Position numbers and translations under genes: made by a program
DNA from: Lotus japonicus
Lineage: Eukaryota > Streptophyta > Magnoliopsida > Fabales > Fabaceae
Assembly: GCF_012489685.1 (NCBI RefSeq)
Contig: NC_080043.1
Location: 48,499,127 to 48,563,126 of the forward strand
Direction: 5' to 3'
Length of the DNA: 64,000 nucleotides
Notes under the pieces: model-generated
What the model saw: the letters and a program-made list of their open reading frames with translations, nothing else
What the model was told of the DNA's origin: nothing
Database searches by the model: none
Shown here: positions 23,130 to 35,558 of the stretch, piece by piece
Layout: each line of letters opens with the position of its first letter
Position numbering within the stretch: the stretch's first letter is position 1

Positions 23130-23445
23130 TGTACCGTTATGGATTCGGATTGGACCGAGTGTGCCTCCAAGTAGGATGAATGACCTAAGAATGAAGTAAG
23201 GAGGCCCCAAAGGAAGACAACCAAGCATGTGGTGTAGTTTAGATTCATCCTCCATTTATCCCCAAGACTAGTCAAAGGAGTTAATTATTATTTCCCTGAT
23301 TTCCTCCCCTATTAATGTAGCCTGGTCAACTTAGTAATGTATCTTTGACTAGCGTTTGAGTTCACCAACTATATAATTGGGAGCCAGTAATGTATAATGC
23401 ATGTTCAACTTCTCATTCTTGCCTTAGAGTTTTTATTCCAGAACA
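23130..23445 (+). repeat. 3' LTR of the non-autonomous element
   Basis: 316 bp, same ends as the left LTR, followed by TSD GAAAG. Differences from the left copy are seen near positions 32 and 50 of the LTR and in CTAGTCAAAGG versus CTAGTTAAAGG. Confidence 0.92.
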
Positions 23446-23500
23446 GAAAGCTTTGGCACCTCCAAAGTTGAAATCCCTTCCACCTTTCTTTTCTTCACAC
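23446..23500 (-). pseudogene. LINE endonuclease fragment (5' end of the truncated LINE)
   Basis: Read on the minus strand this encodes EEKKGGRDFNFGGAKAF, which joins in frame to QDAMDVCGL at 18394 once the LTR element and one TSD copy are removed. This is the usual GGR...F.DAI.DCGL region of L1 endonucleases. Homology stops near 23500-23520, so the LINE is probably 5' truncated here, as is common. Confidence 0.75.
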
Positions 23501-24222
23501 TTGTATTTAGTACGAGTTCATTTTGTCTTATTCACACTTATAGCTTTTAGTATGAGTTCACACTTTAGTACGAGTTCATTTGGTCTTATTCACACTTAGA
23601 TATGTAGAAGAGTGGTGCTATTTAGTACGAATATTTTTATTTACAAAAGTTAAGAATGATGCAGTGGCTAAAATGTATTGGGAGTTTGACAGAAATCATG
23701 GAATACTTTGCTAAAAAATATGAGACTTAAACCAATGAATTGCATTCTATTTTATTTGGTTGTGACTTTCTTGTATTATTAAGCATTTTTCTATATCTAG
23801 AAATGGACCAGGCGGGCTAGTACAAGCCCTTAGCCCCGCCCGTTAGAGTTGATACCCCTTGGGCGGGTATTCGGGGTAGCGGATGGACGCAGAGTGAAGA
23901 CGTGGGTCCTGACTTACAGAGGTGGCCCCAAGTTCATTTTGTCTTATTCACACTTGTATTATGTGTATTTGTCTTATTTGCATTGGGATTTGAGCCTTGT
24001 ATGTAAGTCCCGAATCCAGAAATATTCTAGATAAGGACCACTCCTACTAAAAAAGGGGGGTCCTCACCTAGTACTAGGCACATTTTTTATCGTTAATGAG
24101 ATAATTCCCTTATTCTTACATCAGTCATATTCTCTTAGCTTTGCTAGGGTTTTATTAGGATATATGATATCCATTCCTTGACCTTAGACCAGAACATTGA
24201 CGCCGTCTGTGGCTCTAACTCA
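23501..24222 (+). other. Possible LTR remnant with primer-binding-like site
   Basis: It contains repeats of TTCATTTTGTCTTATTCACACTT (near 23516, 23574 and 23934) and ends CCAGAACA at 24196, the same last bases as the LTRs at 18400-23445. That is followed by TTGACGCCGTCTGTGG, a primer-site-like motif. This could be the 5' LTR of a related element, entered by the CACTA transposon at 24223. Its left end is not defined. The GC-rich block at 23815-23930 is not recognised. Confidence 0.4.
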
Positions 24223-24235
24223 CACTACTAAAAAA

Positions 24236-24640
24236 AAGCTATTTAGCGACGGGCAAAATCCGTCGCTAAATGTTTACCGACGGAAGGGCATCCGCAGTGT
24301 AAATGCTCGTCGCTAAAAATTCAACGACGGAATATTAAATCTGTCGCTAATAGCGACAGAAACCGGTCGTCGCAAACGTATTAATTTCCGTCGCTAATTT
24401 GTTTACATGATTAACTGATGATTCCGTCGCTATTAGCGACGGAAGATTCCGTCGCTATTTACGACGGAATATAACTAGACGTCGCTATTTGCGACGGAAC
24501 GATCTGTCGCTATTTAAGACGGAATGTAGCTCTCCGTCGCTGTTTACGACGGAATTTTCCGTCGCTAACTACTTGTCATTTTTATATAAATTCCCTCTCT
24601 AATTTATCAATGGTAGAGATGGATAAAATCCGTCGCTAAT
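24236..24640. repeat. CACTA subterminal repeats
   Basis: About 15 copies, in both orientations, of a motif around CCGTCGCTA/TAGCGACGG, several forming palindromes such as TCCGTCGCTATTAGCGACGG. Subterminal repeats of this kind bind the En/Spm-type accessory protein in known CACTA elements. 24641-24960 is AT-rich with no gene recognised. Confidence 0.85.
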
Positions 24641-24960
24641 TTCCCACTGGGTAAATGACAAATTTTTATTTTTAGCAGTTTTTTTTTCCTGTGCAATAAC
24701 AATTCAATTTGAAAATTTTCCCCAAAATGTAGTAATTCAAAATATACTATTGATTTGAAGTTTCATATCTAATATCATGTTCATTAACATATAGAACCAT
24801 AGTAGTGAATCCATACATAGTCATGTTAAAATTTCTAGCATAATTAAAAACATAGTATCAAATACATATATTCATCTAAATCAAATGCCATCCAAATCAT
24901 CCTCTAATTCTTCATCATTTATGTTATGCTGATTTGTAGGTGGTTGTTCAACAGAGCGTG

Positions 24961-26175
24961 TGAAGGTATGAAAAACGGTAGAAAGGGGGGGTTTGAATAA
25001 CGTTTTCAGTACAAAACTACCACCTTAAAGATTTAGACAAATCTTTCGAGAACTTCAGTGCTAAAGATAAGAGATAGAGAAGCACACAAGGATTTTATCC
25101 TGGTTCACTTGATAAATCACTCAAGCTACTCCAGTCCACCCGTTAAGGTGATTTCTTCCTTCTTAGAATGAAGGCAATCCACTAATCAGGTAAGAGTTAC
25201 AACTGCACTTGAAACCTACAAGTGACTAACAATTACACTGACTTAGCTCACACTAAGATTCACTCTCTTAGTCTTCTCTAGGATCCGATCAACCTTGATC
25301 TCCTAAAGGAACTAAACAAACTGTTTATCAAAGAAATGTTTACAAGAGATTTGCTTCTAAAAAGCTGATAGTAAACACAATGAATTTCAGATGAAAGAAA
25401 GCTTAGAATATTTTGAATATGTCTTGCGCGTGTGTGTTGCTTCTAGTGTTCTCGCCGATTCTTTCAATCTTCAGCCTCTATATATACTCCAAGGATTAGG
25501 GTTGAGCGTTGCATGGGAAATGCTACCGTTGGAGGGTAGTTCTGGAAAATCCAGCTTCTGCTGTGGCTGAGAACGTTAGGTAGGTCGTCAGGAAGGTACA
25601 CTTGCTTTTGTACTTGGATAGCGACTTGACCTTTTAACCTAGGAGACTTCTGATCAGGGGAATACTTCATATTGGAACTTGTGAAGCCGGTTGATCAGAG
25701 TCAGAGGGAAAGCACAGATCCTCTGACCATTGTATCTTCCGATTCTGAACTCAGAGGGAAGAACATGGCCTTCAGAGTTTCTTGCTTCTGGACTTCAGAG
25801 TTTCCACTATTCAGCTTCTGGATCTTCAGAGTCTTCTGCACCATCAGAACATCTGAACCTTCAGTGTTTCTTGGTTATCAGAACTTCTGGATCTTCAGAG
25901 CTTCTAGCGACTAAGTCCACATCAGAGTTTGTATGGCTTCAGAACTTCTGAAGCTTTTCCACTGTTCATACTGAACATGGTGAATGCGAAAGCGTTGCTT
26001 GGGTTACCCTTTATACACAGTGCTTCTGATTTGTGTGAGATTGAGTTGAGGTCAGAGCCTGTAAATAGCACACTCAGAAAAACACGTTAGAGTACCACAA
26101 TTGTTCATATCAAAAGGTTAACTTGTAATCATCAAAACATAGAGTTGTACTACTAGATCAAAACTTGATCTTACA
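24961..26175 (-). mobile_element. Solo LTR, probably Ty1/copia (SIRE-like), inverted copy
   Basis: 1,215 bp with TSD GCGTG (24956-24960 and 26176-26180). On the minus strand it starts TGTAAGATCAAGTTTTGATC and ends CATACCTTCA, and a TATA-like TATATATAG is found in the same position as in the copy at 19756-20963. The perfect TSD suggests a fairly recent event. It interrupts the 3' part of the CACTA element. Confidence 0.82.
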
Positions 26176-26517
26176 GCGTGAAGCCAGGCTTTGAGGAAAG
26201 CTCTCCATGAATCTGTCCATGTATTCAAATTTTTCATCATATGTCTTCATTTTTCCCTTTAGCTTCTTGTTCTCCTCTGTTAAAGTAGAAACAAGATTTC
26301 TCATTGTCTCATACTCTGAGGGTGAGACGCCATGAGATGATGTGGCCTTAGAATGTTTGAACTTTCCAGCCTCTGCACCTAATCCATAAATCCGCCCCTT
26401 CTTGTTCGCACCCCCAACAACCTCTAAGTAGATGTCATCATTTGATTTTTTGTGGGCACCATCTTCATTCTCCTGTGAGTCTCTTGCAACAATTTGTGTT
26501 TCAAAATCAACCTTCAC
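26176..26517 (-). pseudogene. CACTA second protein, C-terminal part (Ptta/En/Spm family)
   Basis: It encodes VARDSQENEDGAHKKSNDDI, YLEVVGGANKKGRIYGLGAE and a coiled-coil-like stretch (YETMRNLVSTLTEENKKLKG). These are typical of the plant transposase Ptta/En/Spm family near its C terminus. The protein is the accessory, DNA-binding product of CACTA elements. Here it is cut at 26175 by a solo LTR and separated from its upstream exons by the LTR at 27031-31047, so it cannot be made as a whole. Confidence 0.8.
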
Positions 26518-27025
26518 ATAAGATTTAGATATTCGACATCATGAAAACTGAAAACTACAGCAGTAGGACAACTAGAAAAATCTAAGCCATGTTTAGATAT
26601 TAACATCTCAACCATGTTTTTGATGACAAACAATCTGCCTGTCAAATACATGCATCTATTTTTGCACCTACAAAAGGGTTGTTCAAAGCTAACAATAGCT
26701 AGCATATTTTAGAACCCATAGAATACATGCTTCTAATGGGCGATGGCTGTTTGGTTCCAAAATTAACCCTGAATGGAAGACTGATCTCACATGATCACAT
26801 CTATCTATAACTATACAAGGTTAAATTTTAACAACTTTACATGACTAATGAATCAAAAAATAGCTAATATATTTTAGAACCCCATAGAAACACAGATAAT
26901 CTAAATGTCACCCTTATTAACTCTTAGTGATGTTATTTGATATTTTGACAGTGACTGAAACAACAATATTGACAACATGACCTTGATTACCAAACAACCC
27001 AATCCTCCCAAAGCTGGCAACAATG
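26518..27025. other. CACTA intron or interior, no gene recognised
   Basis: AT-rich sequence between two coding pieces of the CACTA second protein; probably an intron of it. Confidence 0.45.
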
Positions 27026-27518
27026 CTGTTTGTAACACCCCGATTTCGGTGCCGTCACTTTAGTAACCAAAATAAACTTAATGCGGAAAAACGTGAATAT
27101 TTTTTTTTTCGATAATAACTAAGACAAGACTGAATTAAATAAAACCCAAAAGCGAAAAACAATAGAATTAATATACAATATATAAACAGCCCCCGCTGTA
27201 AGTAACAACCTCGTCACGAGTAACCTCCAGTGACGGAAAGAAAAGTGCGACGCCCGTAGGCAATATATACAAACCAAATGAAAAGGGTGAAGTGCCCGCA
27301 ACACCATCCCTCAAAACTGAGAATCAGCTGACCCAACGGCCTGAAAATAAGACCTCCTAAGTCCAACCAACTCTCTGTGATTCCCGTAAGGAAACCACAC
27401 AAAAAGCTATAGGCGGATCTACCCTGTCCCCTACGTAACAAATGAAGCAAGACTGTCAGAGCTAAAACTCTACTCCTACACTAATCCTAACTCGAGGAGC
27501 TCATACCAACACTCAAAA

Positions 27519-27998
27519 CTATGTGCTAGCATGATCGTCGTCTGAATCAGAATTCAGAACGACCAAGTCTACCAACCCTATCCGTCCTCCCCTCGCAACC
27601 GCAGTGCGCTCCGATGCTGGACTCACGGGCTTAGGGCCCGAACCCTGATCATCAATGATCGCCACAGAGGGTGCACTAGACCCTGCCGAAGGCACTCCCA
27701 CTGGAATCTCCTCTGAGGGATCCTCTTCCTCTGAAGATGACGGTGGCGGCGGTGCTCCTCCGAATCCTGGTCCGCAGTGAACGCCCGGTGGCAAGTTGAA
27801 GCTGATAGAGCATCGCCTCAACACTCCTGACCTCAAGAGTCCTCCACTGTCCACGTGGTCCTCCATGATGCGCCCCGAATACGTCGCTCGATGGCTCGCG
27901 GGGTCAACCACCCACGACCCGGGGTCGTCCTGATCGATCATCTCATACCTAATCCCCCCCGAAGGGTGGACCATGGTGTACCAGTCCGCAATATTCAT
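27519..27998 (-). CDS. LTR-encoded conserved protein, unknown function
   Basis: About 159 residues from the first ATG (MNIADWYTMVHPSGG). The core is RYEMIDQDDPGSWVVDP, HRATYSGRIMEDHVDSGG, GVLRRCSISFNLPPGVHCGP. The linker is G/P-rich with SSSEEEDPSEEIP, and the C terminus VVLNSDSDDDHAST is acidic. It is nearly collinear with the protein at 9588-10058, and most differences there look conservative or sit in the linker. It is in sense orientation within the LTR. The frame is open upstream to 28049 but has no ATG there. Function unknown. Confidence 0.6.
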   Translation of the reverse strand: MNIADWYTMVHPSGGIRYEMIDQDDPGSWVVDPASHRATYSGRIMEDHVDSGGLLRSGVLRRCSISFNLPPGVHCGPGFGGAPPPPSSSEEEDPSEEIPVGVPSAGSSAPSVAIIDDQGSGPKPVSPASERTAVARGGRIGLVDLVVLNSDSDDDHAST

Positions 27999-28670
27999 CT
28001 GACAAAAGGCGTTGTCCGCCAAAACACACACAGAAGACGCGAGGGTCAACTCTAAAGAACTATGTAGATAATAAACCCAATAGGTACAATTAATAGATAG
28101 CCACTTAGGCTTATAACTAGAGATATCATTCCTAGGGTTGCATGTTCCACAAAATCATAACGACAATAATAACAATTAGCATGTTCCAAGTAAGTTTATC
28201 AAATAGCAACCACACTCATCAACTAAGTCAGTATGCATGTTGCGTGATATGTATGCAGGTTAACCCAGTCAACCAATATGCAATCCGGAACGGATGGACA
28301 TCATCGGATCAGCCCTTCACCAGCCACGGTGGTGCCATTTCGGCCCGTGATGCCTCTTACACCAACAGGGGTAGTCAGATCAGCAGTAAATCCGTAGGTC
28401 TGCCATTTCGGTCTGCTACAAGAGACGTCTACAAACGCTCTTTCACGGCATTCCGGGTCTTATGACCATTTTGGAAACCGACGAGGTCCAGAGTACGTCC
28501 TGTGTTAATACCTCATTAATGTTGCATGTATGCAAAATGATTAGTCAAACAACGTCTCCGACCTCACTCGACACGTCGCCACGTGTTCTAGGGAAGTTAA
28601 AGTCTCTAAAAGCTTACCCTAAGGTAAAGTCGATTCTGCGACCATAAGACACACTTCATAACGACACATA

Positions 28671-28790
28671 GCTGCTCCAACAGCACCACAACACACGCTG
28701 CTCCAACAGCACAATAACACACGCTGCTCCAACAGCACAACAATAAACGCTGCTCCAACAGCACAACATCAAACGCTGCTCCAACAGCAC
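28671..28790. repeat. Stem-loop array, five copies
   Basis: Five copies of GCTGCTCCAACAGC (stem GCTG/CAGC, loop CTCCAA), separated by A/C-rich spacers of about 12 bases. It occupies the place where other LTR copies have the GCTC-NNN-GAGC / GAGTAT-ATACTC series. Confidence 0.85.
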
Positions 28791-31052
28791 AACGACAACA
28801 TACTCAACACTTGGATCCGACGACACTCCTCGCTTTCCAAAATTAAGATTTCACTTCCAATGCCTTCCTTCGAGGTTGTTATCATTACTTAAAGATTTAG
28901 AGGTTATTTAAGGTCTTACGAGTTTTCTTTATAAAATAGATTCCATTTTGTCTTATCGCAAGTCTTATACATTTGCAGGATCTCCCAATCCCAAGTCGCT
29001 TCCAGAGGATGTCTCGATCCACTAAACAAAATCAAGGCCCGAACCTCGTTCGTCCTATCAAACTTTCTCAAAACTCTCAAAATAAAATCGGCATGACCTG
29101 CCCGCTATTCTCACCATTCAGAATCTCAAATTTCCAGTGTAAAGCATATTTAAATCATCACAATCAACAACATGTCATATATCAAGAAATCTCAACATTA
29201 ACACTTAGCACTTAGCATATAAAGCAGGCACCACACATCCTAGATTACCCACATAGCACATAGCATGTAAGTCAATCTTCAAAAACATTCAGTAGATGAA
29301 TCATCTACATTGTCAGCCGAAGCCTCAGAAAACATTTTCAATCACACACAATCTCAGTGCATAAACAGTAAACAATGTCGAAACATCGACCCTAAGCATT
29401 AACTAGAGATTCAGTGAGAAGCCCTCACCTGCAGATTCTCCAGGATTATCTTCTAACTCTTGTTCACAAGCAAAGCGTTGCTCCTCAGGAAATTCCTCAA
29501 AAGTTCCTTTAAAGCAAAGTCACAGAAATACTATCAGAATCTATCGAGAACTAAGCTATCGATACTTACTAAGGTTACACGAAGTAATCTATACTCTAAG
29601 GTACGATAATCTAGCGCGAAAGACAAGTTTTCGGAAAAAGGAAATTTCTTCCTCCCCCTTAATAGGGCTCGGCCACTTTGGCTAATTATGGGGCTCGATT
29701 TTTCTTCGATCAAACTTGGTTCCTATGCTTTCATAAGCCGTAACTAAGGGTATTCTGAACTCGGAAAAATTATCGGATCAAAAACTGTCGCAGGGGTATT
29801 TTGGTCATGATTTTTAACTTAGAAATTTCAAAACTGAAATCCCAAAAACCAAATTTTGCAGGGACGTTACTAACGACGTTTATGACAACTAATCCTACTA
29901 ACACTAAGCTAAGGCGATATTTTTTAGCCTAAAGGTTGAAGCTTTACCTCAAAAACTCCAAAAATGGGTATTTAAGGCTAAAATTGATTCCGGCGGAATT
30001 CCGGCGACATAACGGAAAATCTAATCCGGCAGAAGTGATCTTGGGCACATATAGAAGAGGTTTAGAATCAGAAATGAAAGATTCAGGATAGTTTTGCAAA
30101 AACCCATAAACTATCCACTCAGAAAACTCTACAGAAAAGCTATGGAAAAAGCGATCGGAGGTAAGGATTAGCGACTATACCTCGAAGCCTTGAAGCAGCA
30201 ACTGATTGATCGACGATCAAGCAAGGTTTGAAGAAAAGCTCTTCTTCCTCTTCCTTCTATGGAGCTCGCGGCCTTGGCGAGAAAATGGAGGAGTTCTTGT
30301 AATTTTTCTCACCTTTCTTGCTATATATAGAAAATGGTAATTCGCGGGAAAATGAAAGTTTCGCGAATCAGATTTTTCCGGCATCATTCTCCATGAATTC
30401 TAAGATAGGTTTTGGCAAAGGAATTCCTAAGCTAAGAAGATGTCTCCTTGTATTTTTGGCAACTAATGCAAAGTCGGTGCAAAGTCGGTGTAAAACTATT
30501 TTACCCGATAAGTTGCTTTTTGCATCGAATGTCGGAATGGAAAACTTCCTTCTGAAGAAAGATTGAAATCATCTAGAGAAATGGGTGTACACGTGTAGAA
30601 TATTCATTTGAAGCTCTGAATAGATAAAGTCTTCATTGTCGAGAAATTCTAGGGTTTTGAAATACCAGGGTTTCGGTTTCGGCAAACTTCCGATGATTGG
30701 AATCGGACGTGCGTAGATCCTAGAGTTTCGCCTCGAAACGATTGTGATATATGGAAGAAGAGAAATTCTAACATTTCTCTGAAGATTTTTGGAATTAACT
30801 GCCATCGTGCCTAAAAGTGAAAATTAGCTATATACTAGGGTTTCTGACCTAGGTTTAAGCGTAAAACGTTCGTACTATAACTTAAATCGACTTCGATAAA
30901 ATCCTTTGACTTTTCCTGAACTTTCTCCTTCATAAATATATTTCCTTTAATAAACTTTTGTTCAGGTTTCCCTTCTCAATACGTCAAACCTAATCGTGAA
31001 TGGAAATCTCTTCCACTTATTCTAAGCTTAAAAACTTGGGTCTTACACTGTT

Positions 31053-31444
31053 AAGGGTTGCATTCAAGAGGACAGACAAGACTTGTCTTTCACCATTGGC
31101 AATAGTGAAGTGACTCCAAGTCACTTCCACTGAAACCCCAAAAGGAGCATTCCAACCAACATTGTAAGTTTCAATCCCTACAATGTTTAGGACTGTCCTC
31201 TGCACTATTCTAGATTGGTTTAGCTTTGATAAAGTGATTGAGGGCAAGTTCAGATCAGGACCAAGTACACAAAAATGACATGTAATCATCATAAATTTGG
31301 CAAAATATAGAAACTTACCGCAAACTGCTCTGCTAATGGGGAAACCCATTTTGTGGGATCATTTTTTCGTTTGTGAGTCCTTTCAAATAAGTCCCAATGA
31401 TCAGGTTTCTTTTCAGTCGAATTTTCCTACATAAAAAATGTAAA
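31053..31444 (-). pseudogene. CACTA second protein, middle exon
   Basis: On the minus strand it encodes ENSTEKKPDHWDLFERTHKR followed by KNDPTKWVSPLAEQFA, ending at a GTAAG donor near 31320. WDLFERTHK...W...AE is typical of the Ptta/En/Spm transposase family. It lies between the LTRs at 27031-31047 and 31445-55744. The stretch 31053-31317 is probably intron. Confidence 0.75.
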
Positions 31445-32650
31445 TGTAACACCCCGATTTCAGGGGGTCACTTTAGTAACCTATTAAAGTAAATATGCAA
31501 TATTTTCTAAAAGAGATTTATAATTGCGAGTTTTTTTTTTCTTTTCAAAGTATTTCTAAATCATGAAATGCATACTCCCAACTGTATATAAATTTACATC
31601 CAGCCTTAAACAAGGCAAGTACCCGGAGGTAACAACAGATGAACCCAACTTACAAACCTAACGAATAGAATTAGATTCAACGAGGAATCTATTATGCAAT
31701 GACTCATAAATCCGATATACTCCCTACGATTTCCACATCGGAGAATCGCAAGATAGCAATGCACCGAAACCTACCCAAAACTTCAAACAATACTTATAAA
31801 ATAATCCTATAAGCTTTAACCAACAATGATAAGCTCTTTACCCAAAAGGCTCTAGCCTTACACCCGACTCTATTCTTCGAGTCTTCTATAGGTCTTCGAC
31901 ATGGATTAGCATCTGCTCGCATCACCACCTATCGTTGTCTGACAATGGGCGTAGTCCGCCAAAACACAAACAGAAGGCGCAAGGGTCAACTCAAAGAATT
32001 ACATCCAATAGATAAAGTTTAAGGGATAGCTACTTAGGCTTAGAAGTTTGTGATAACATTATAAATTATATATCTTCCAATTGAATATAAATGATAATTA
32101 CTGACAACTAACATATATCAGATAAGATTAACAAGTATCAATCACACTCGGCAACTAAGTCAGTATGCATGGTGCATGAATGAGATGACGAGGAACAAGA
32201 TGCAATCCGGAAGGATGGGCACCAACGAGTCAGTCCTATCACCGACCATAGTGGGACCATTTCCGCTCGGGCGTCTCTTATACCAAACAAAATGTAGTCA
32301 GATCAGCAATATACCCGCAGGCCTGCCATTTCCGTCTGCTACTAAGAATCACCGCAGTATTCTTATGTGGAAATCCGGGTCTTATGACCATTTTGGAATC
32401 CACCGAGGTCCGGCATCCCACCGTGTATTAACCCCAGAAATGTGGGAATGAATGCAACGTGATTAGCCAAACAACGTCTCCGACCTCACTCGTCACGTCG
32501 TCACGTGTTCTAGCTAACTTATTGTTTTTAAAAAGAATACCTTAAGGTAAATGTCGATTTTGCGACAAAAGACAATTAAATATAAAAATTGTATTATCTC
32601 ATGATGACTTCTCGAATCATCCGACTCATCTCCATCCGATGGTCAAAAAC

Positions 32651-32945
32651 TGCTCAGCGAGCAAAGAGTACCAATGTACTTGGAACTTATAGTTTCCCGG
32701 CTTACCCTTTAGATAGCCAAACAACAACCTGCTCATCGAGCAAAAGAGTATCGACATACTCGGAAACTATCTGTTTCCCGGCTTATCTTTTAGATAGCCA
32801 AACAATAAACTGCTCATCGAGCAAAAGAACATCAACGTACTCAGAAACTTATTAATTTCCCGGCTTATCTTTTAGATAGCCAAACAACAAAACTGCTCCT
32901 CGAGCAAAAGAGTATTAACATACTCAGAAACTTATTAATTTCCCC
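32651..32945. repeat. Stem-loop array, about four 80-85-bp units
   Basis: Each unit is itself a series: GCTC-NNN-GAGC, then GAGTAT-NNNN-ATACTC, then GGAAAC/GTTTCC, then GGCTTATC-TTTTA-GATAGCC. In the first unit the second stem is AGTAC/GTACT with loop CAAT; in others it is GAGTAT/ATACTC, so both arms change together in several units. Confidence 0.85.
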
Positions 32946-33309
32946 AAAACTTGGATTCGACGACACTTCTCTTTTTCCAAAACTAATATTCAAACCCTAA
33001 ACTTTCATCCGAGATTGTTATCATTATTTAAAGGTTCAGAGGTTGTTTAGTGTCTTATGAATTTTCCTTGTAAAATAGTTTCCATTTAGTTTTATCTCTA
33101 ATCTTATGAGTTTAAAAGATACCATAATCCCAAGTAACTCCCAGAGAAGGTCTCGATCCACTAAAACAATAACAAGGCCCGAACCTCCGTTCGTCCCGTC
33201 AAACTTTCCCAAAATCTCATGATAAATTTGGCATAACTGCCCGTTATCCTATCTGACGTACAACAGATATATGTGTAATTTCATAATCAAAGTAACACAA
33301 TCAAACAGT

Positions 33310-33420
33310 CATGGCACATATATCAACACATCCTAGATTAACCATTTAGCACATAGCATGTGAATCAATATCAACACATCCTAGATTAACAATTTAGCAC
33401 ATAACATGTGTATCAATATC
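33310..33420. repeat. 48-bp direct repeat in LTR
   Basis: ACACATCCTAGATTAACCAT followed by TTAGCACATAGCATGTGAAT is present twice in tandem. The same duplication is found at 60535-60632 in another LTR copy, so it predates their separation or arose in the master element. Confidence 0.75.
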
Positions 33421-34651
33421 AAAAACAATTCCAGCGATAAATGATCATCATTGTCAGCCGAAGCCTCAAAAAACATTTCCCAGTCAATCACAATCAAGTG
33501 CATAAACAATAAATCAAGTCGAATTCGTCGACACCTAAAGCATTATCTAGTATTCAGTGAGTAGCCCTCACCTTAGCCAATTCTCATACTAACTGCAATT
33601 TCAATCCCAACACATCTTTGCTTTCCCGTGTCGGTTCGCTTCCTTTTATTCTTTAGCTTCGTCGTCAAGCGCTCCCGTCATTCGTACCCTTCATGAGAAC
33701 ACATAACGTAATTACTATTTGAGTTAACTTACTGACTTAAAGTCTAAACTATGACTTCAGGCATTTGACTCCAAGCGAACGTATGTTAAACCTAATCCCC
33801 ATAATGGTTATAACCCATTAGGATCAATTTCAGAAATCAAGACAAGTCGTCATAATGACAACAAACAATAACACAATTTAAGATGCTTCAAAAGCTTTTG
33901 ACTTACTGAAACGATTTTAAAACCAAATCATATACCTTTGCTAAAGTAGAAAAGTTCACATAACGTATACTTATTCCTCTCGTTTTCCTTAGAGTTCTCA
34001 ATCTCTATTAGGATACTCATTGAGGCTTTTAACAATAACACGTACGCTAAGCTTCTTGCTAAATCAATTAACACAACATCTCGCAACGACATTATCCCAT
34101 CATCTTCCTCAGTTAATCTATTTATCCTCAAGATTACTTATCAAATCACTTACAACAACTTAACGTCTCAACGTCACCCTCGCTGTAACACCCCGATTTC
34201 CAGGTGTCACTTTAGTAACCAAAAATAAACTTTACGCGGAAAAACAGGTAATTTTTTTTTCCGTTTGATTCCTTTTAAATAAAGCGATAGAAAATAAAGA
34301 CATAACCCAACACTAGCTAACCAATATACAAATATATCCACATGTACAGCCTCAGCTGCATTCTCCCGTCACGCGCACTCGCAGTGACTCCAAAGTAGTG
34401 TGCCCGCAGGCAAATATATACAAACCAACACTGTAAGTAAAAGTATCAAATATACAGTCATCCGAGAGAAAGTCGGCACCCAAAAATGGCCTGAAACAAA
34501 AGACCCCTATACTCCGACAAACTCCCTGTGATCCTCCTCAAAAGAACCACACAAAAAGCCACACATCGGGAACCTACCCTGTCCCAAAAAGTAAGACGAT
34601 CAGAGCTCTACACAAAAATGACGCTAGCCTAACCTACCCTCCCAGCTCAAC

Positions 34652-35350
34652 TCATAGCTCCTCCTCCTCCTCATCGCTGCTCGGCGAGTAGCTCTCCCCG
34701 CTGCTCTCGGAGTTAGAGTCGGAATCCACCGTAATCATCTCGGTGTCCAAGTCCACGACCTCCCTCCTAACTGTCCTGCGCACCGCCCTAGTCGAGCCGG
34801 TCTCAACATCCACCTCTCCTGTAAGAACATCCTCCTCCACCACCCTCATCAAGGGGTCCACACGGTAGCCGTGCGGTGAAGAGAAAGAAAAGAGACGTGA
34901 GGAAGATGGGACGACAAACTCCCTCTTCGGCCGCACAAGCCTAGAGGACGACGCCACGTCGGTAGGATCGATGGCAGTAGCAGGAGGTGGCGCAACAGGT
35001 GTAGCAACATCAGGCTCTATCTCCGCCGGGTCCTCATCATCAGAGGGTGAAGTCGGAGGTGGTGCAGGTGCTCCTCGACCAGAGCCTGGTCCACAGTGAA
35101 CTGAGGGCGGCAAGTCAAAACTCAGCTCCATACGCCGTAGCACTCCTCTCGTCAGACGTCCTCACTCATCCGTCCGGTCCTCCATGACCCTTCCCCTATA
35201 CGTCGCTCGGTGACCAGCCACATCGATCACCCAAGCGGTGGGGGCAGCACGATCCACAAGCTTATACCTGATCCCCCCCGAGGGAGAGACCATCGAAAAC
35301 CAGTCGGCCATCGACATCTGGCAGCAGGCCGACCGCCCAAACACAAACAT
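34652..35350 (-). pseudogene. LTR-encoded conserved ORF, long form with one stop
   Basis: About 232 codons from ATG 35350, open except for one TGA at about 35165 in the context RTDE-stop-GRLTRG. The related copy at 8245 has Arg (CGA-type) there, so a single C-to-T change explains it. It starts MFVFGRSACCQMSMADWFSM, VSPSGG, with core WVIDVAGHRATYRGRVMEDR and LRRMELSFDLPPSVHCGPG. It has a longer middle (EFVVPSSSRLFSFSSPHGYR, VRRTVRREVVDLDTE) and an acidic tail SDSNSESSGES...DEEEEEL. This form is the best guide to the full protein of this subfamily. Confidence 0.6.
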
Positions 35351-35558
35351 GCAACCAAAGCCAAGGCGTTAGGGTCAACTCACGGAAATAAGTAGATATA
35401 CACTCAACATGTGATATGGGGTATAGATATATATGTTGTTATATAAACATATAGATAATCCAAGCATGTTATGGCTCTAACAATGCTTCAATGAATCAAA
35501 CAGCACACAATTCCAGTCAGAATGGATGTATGCGTGAAATGCAATTATGATCCGGATT

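Larger units (their letters stand above)
18400..23445 (+). mobile_element. Non-autonomous LTR retrotransposon with tandem-repeat interior
   Basis: Two 316-bp LTRs (18400-18715, 23130-23445) differ at only three positions by eye. TSD GAAAG lies at 18395-18399 and 23446-23450. A primer-binding-like site follows the left LTR and a purine-rich tract (GCCTTGGGGGGCTG) precedes the right one. No gag or pol frame is present; the interior holds a solo LTR (19756-20963), a 65-bp repeat array (21336-22650) and AT-rich DNA. The element is therefore a LARD/TRIM-like passenger needing proteins from a relative. The primer-site style resembles Tat-lineage Ty3/gypsy elements, which often carry tandem repeats near the 3' end. 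Confidence 0.9.
27031..31047 (-). mobile_element. Tekay-type solo LTR (4.02 kb)
   Basis: TGTAACACCCCGATTTCGG to GGGTCTTACA, TSD CTGTT (27026-27030 and 31048-31052). It is close in layout to the copy at 9103-13130. It contains an intact LTR ORF (27519-27998) and its own kind of stem-loop array (28671-28790). Other parts (28800-31047) hold no gene I can recognise. Confidence 0.93.
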
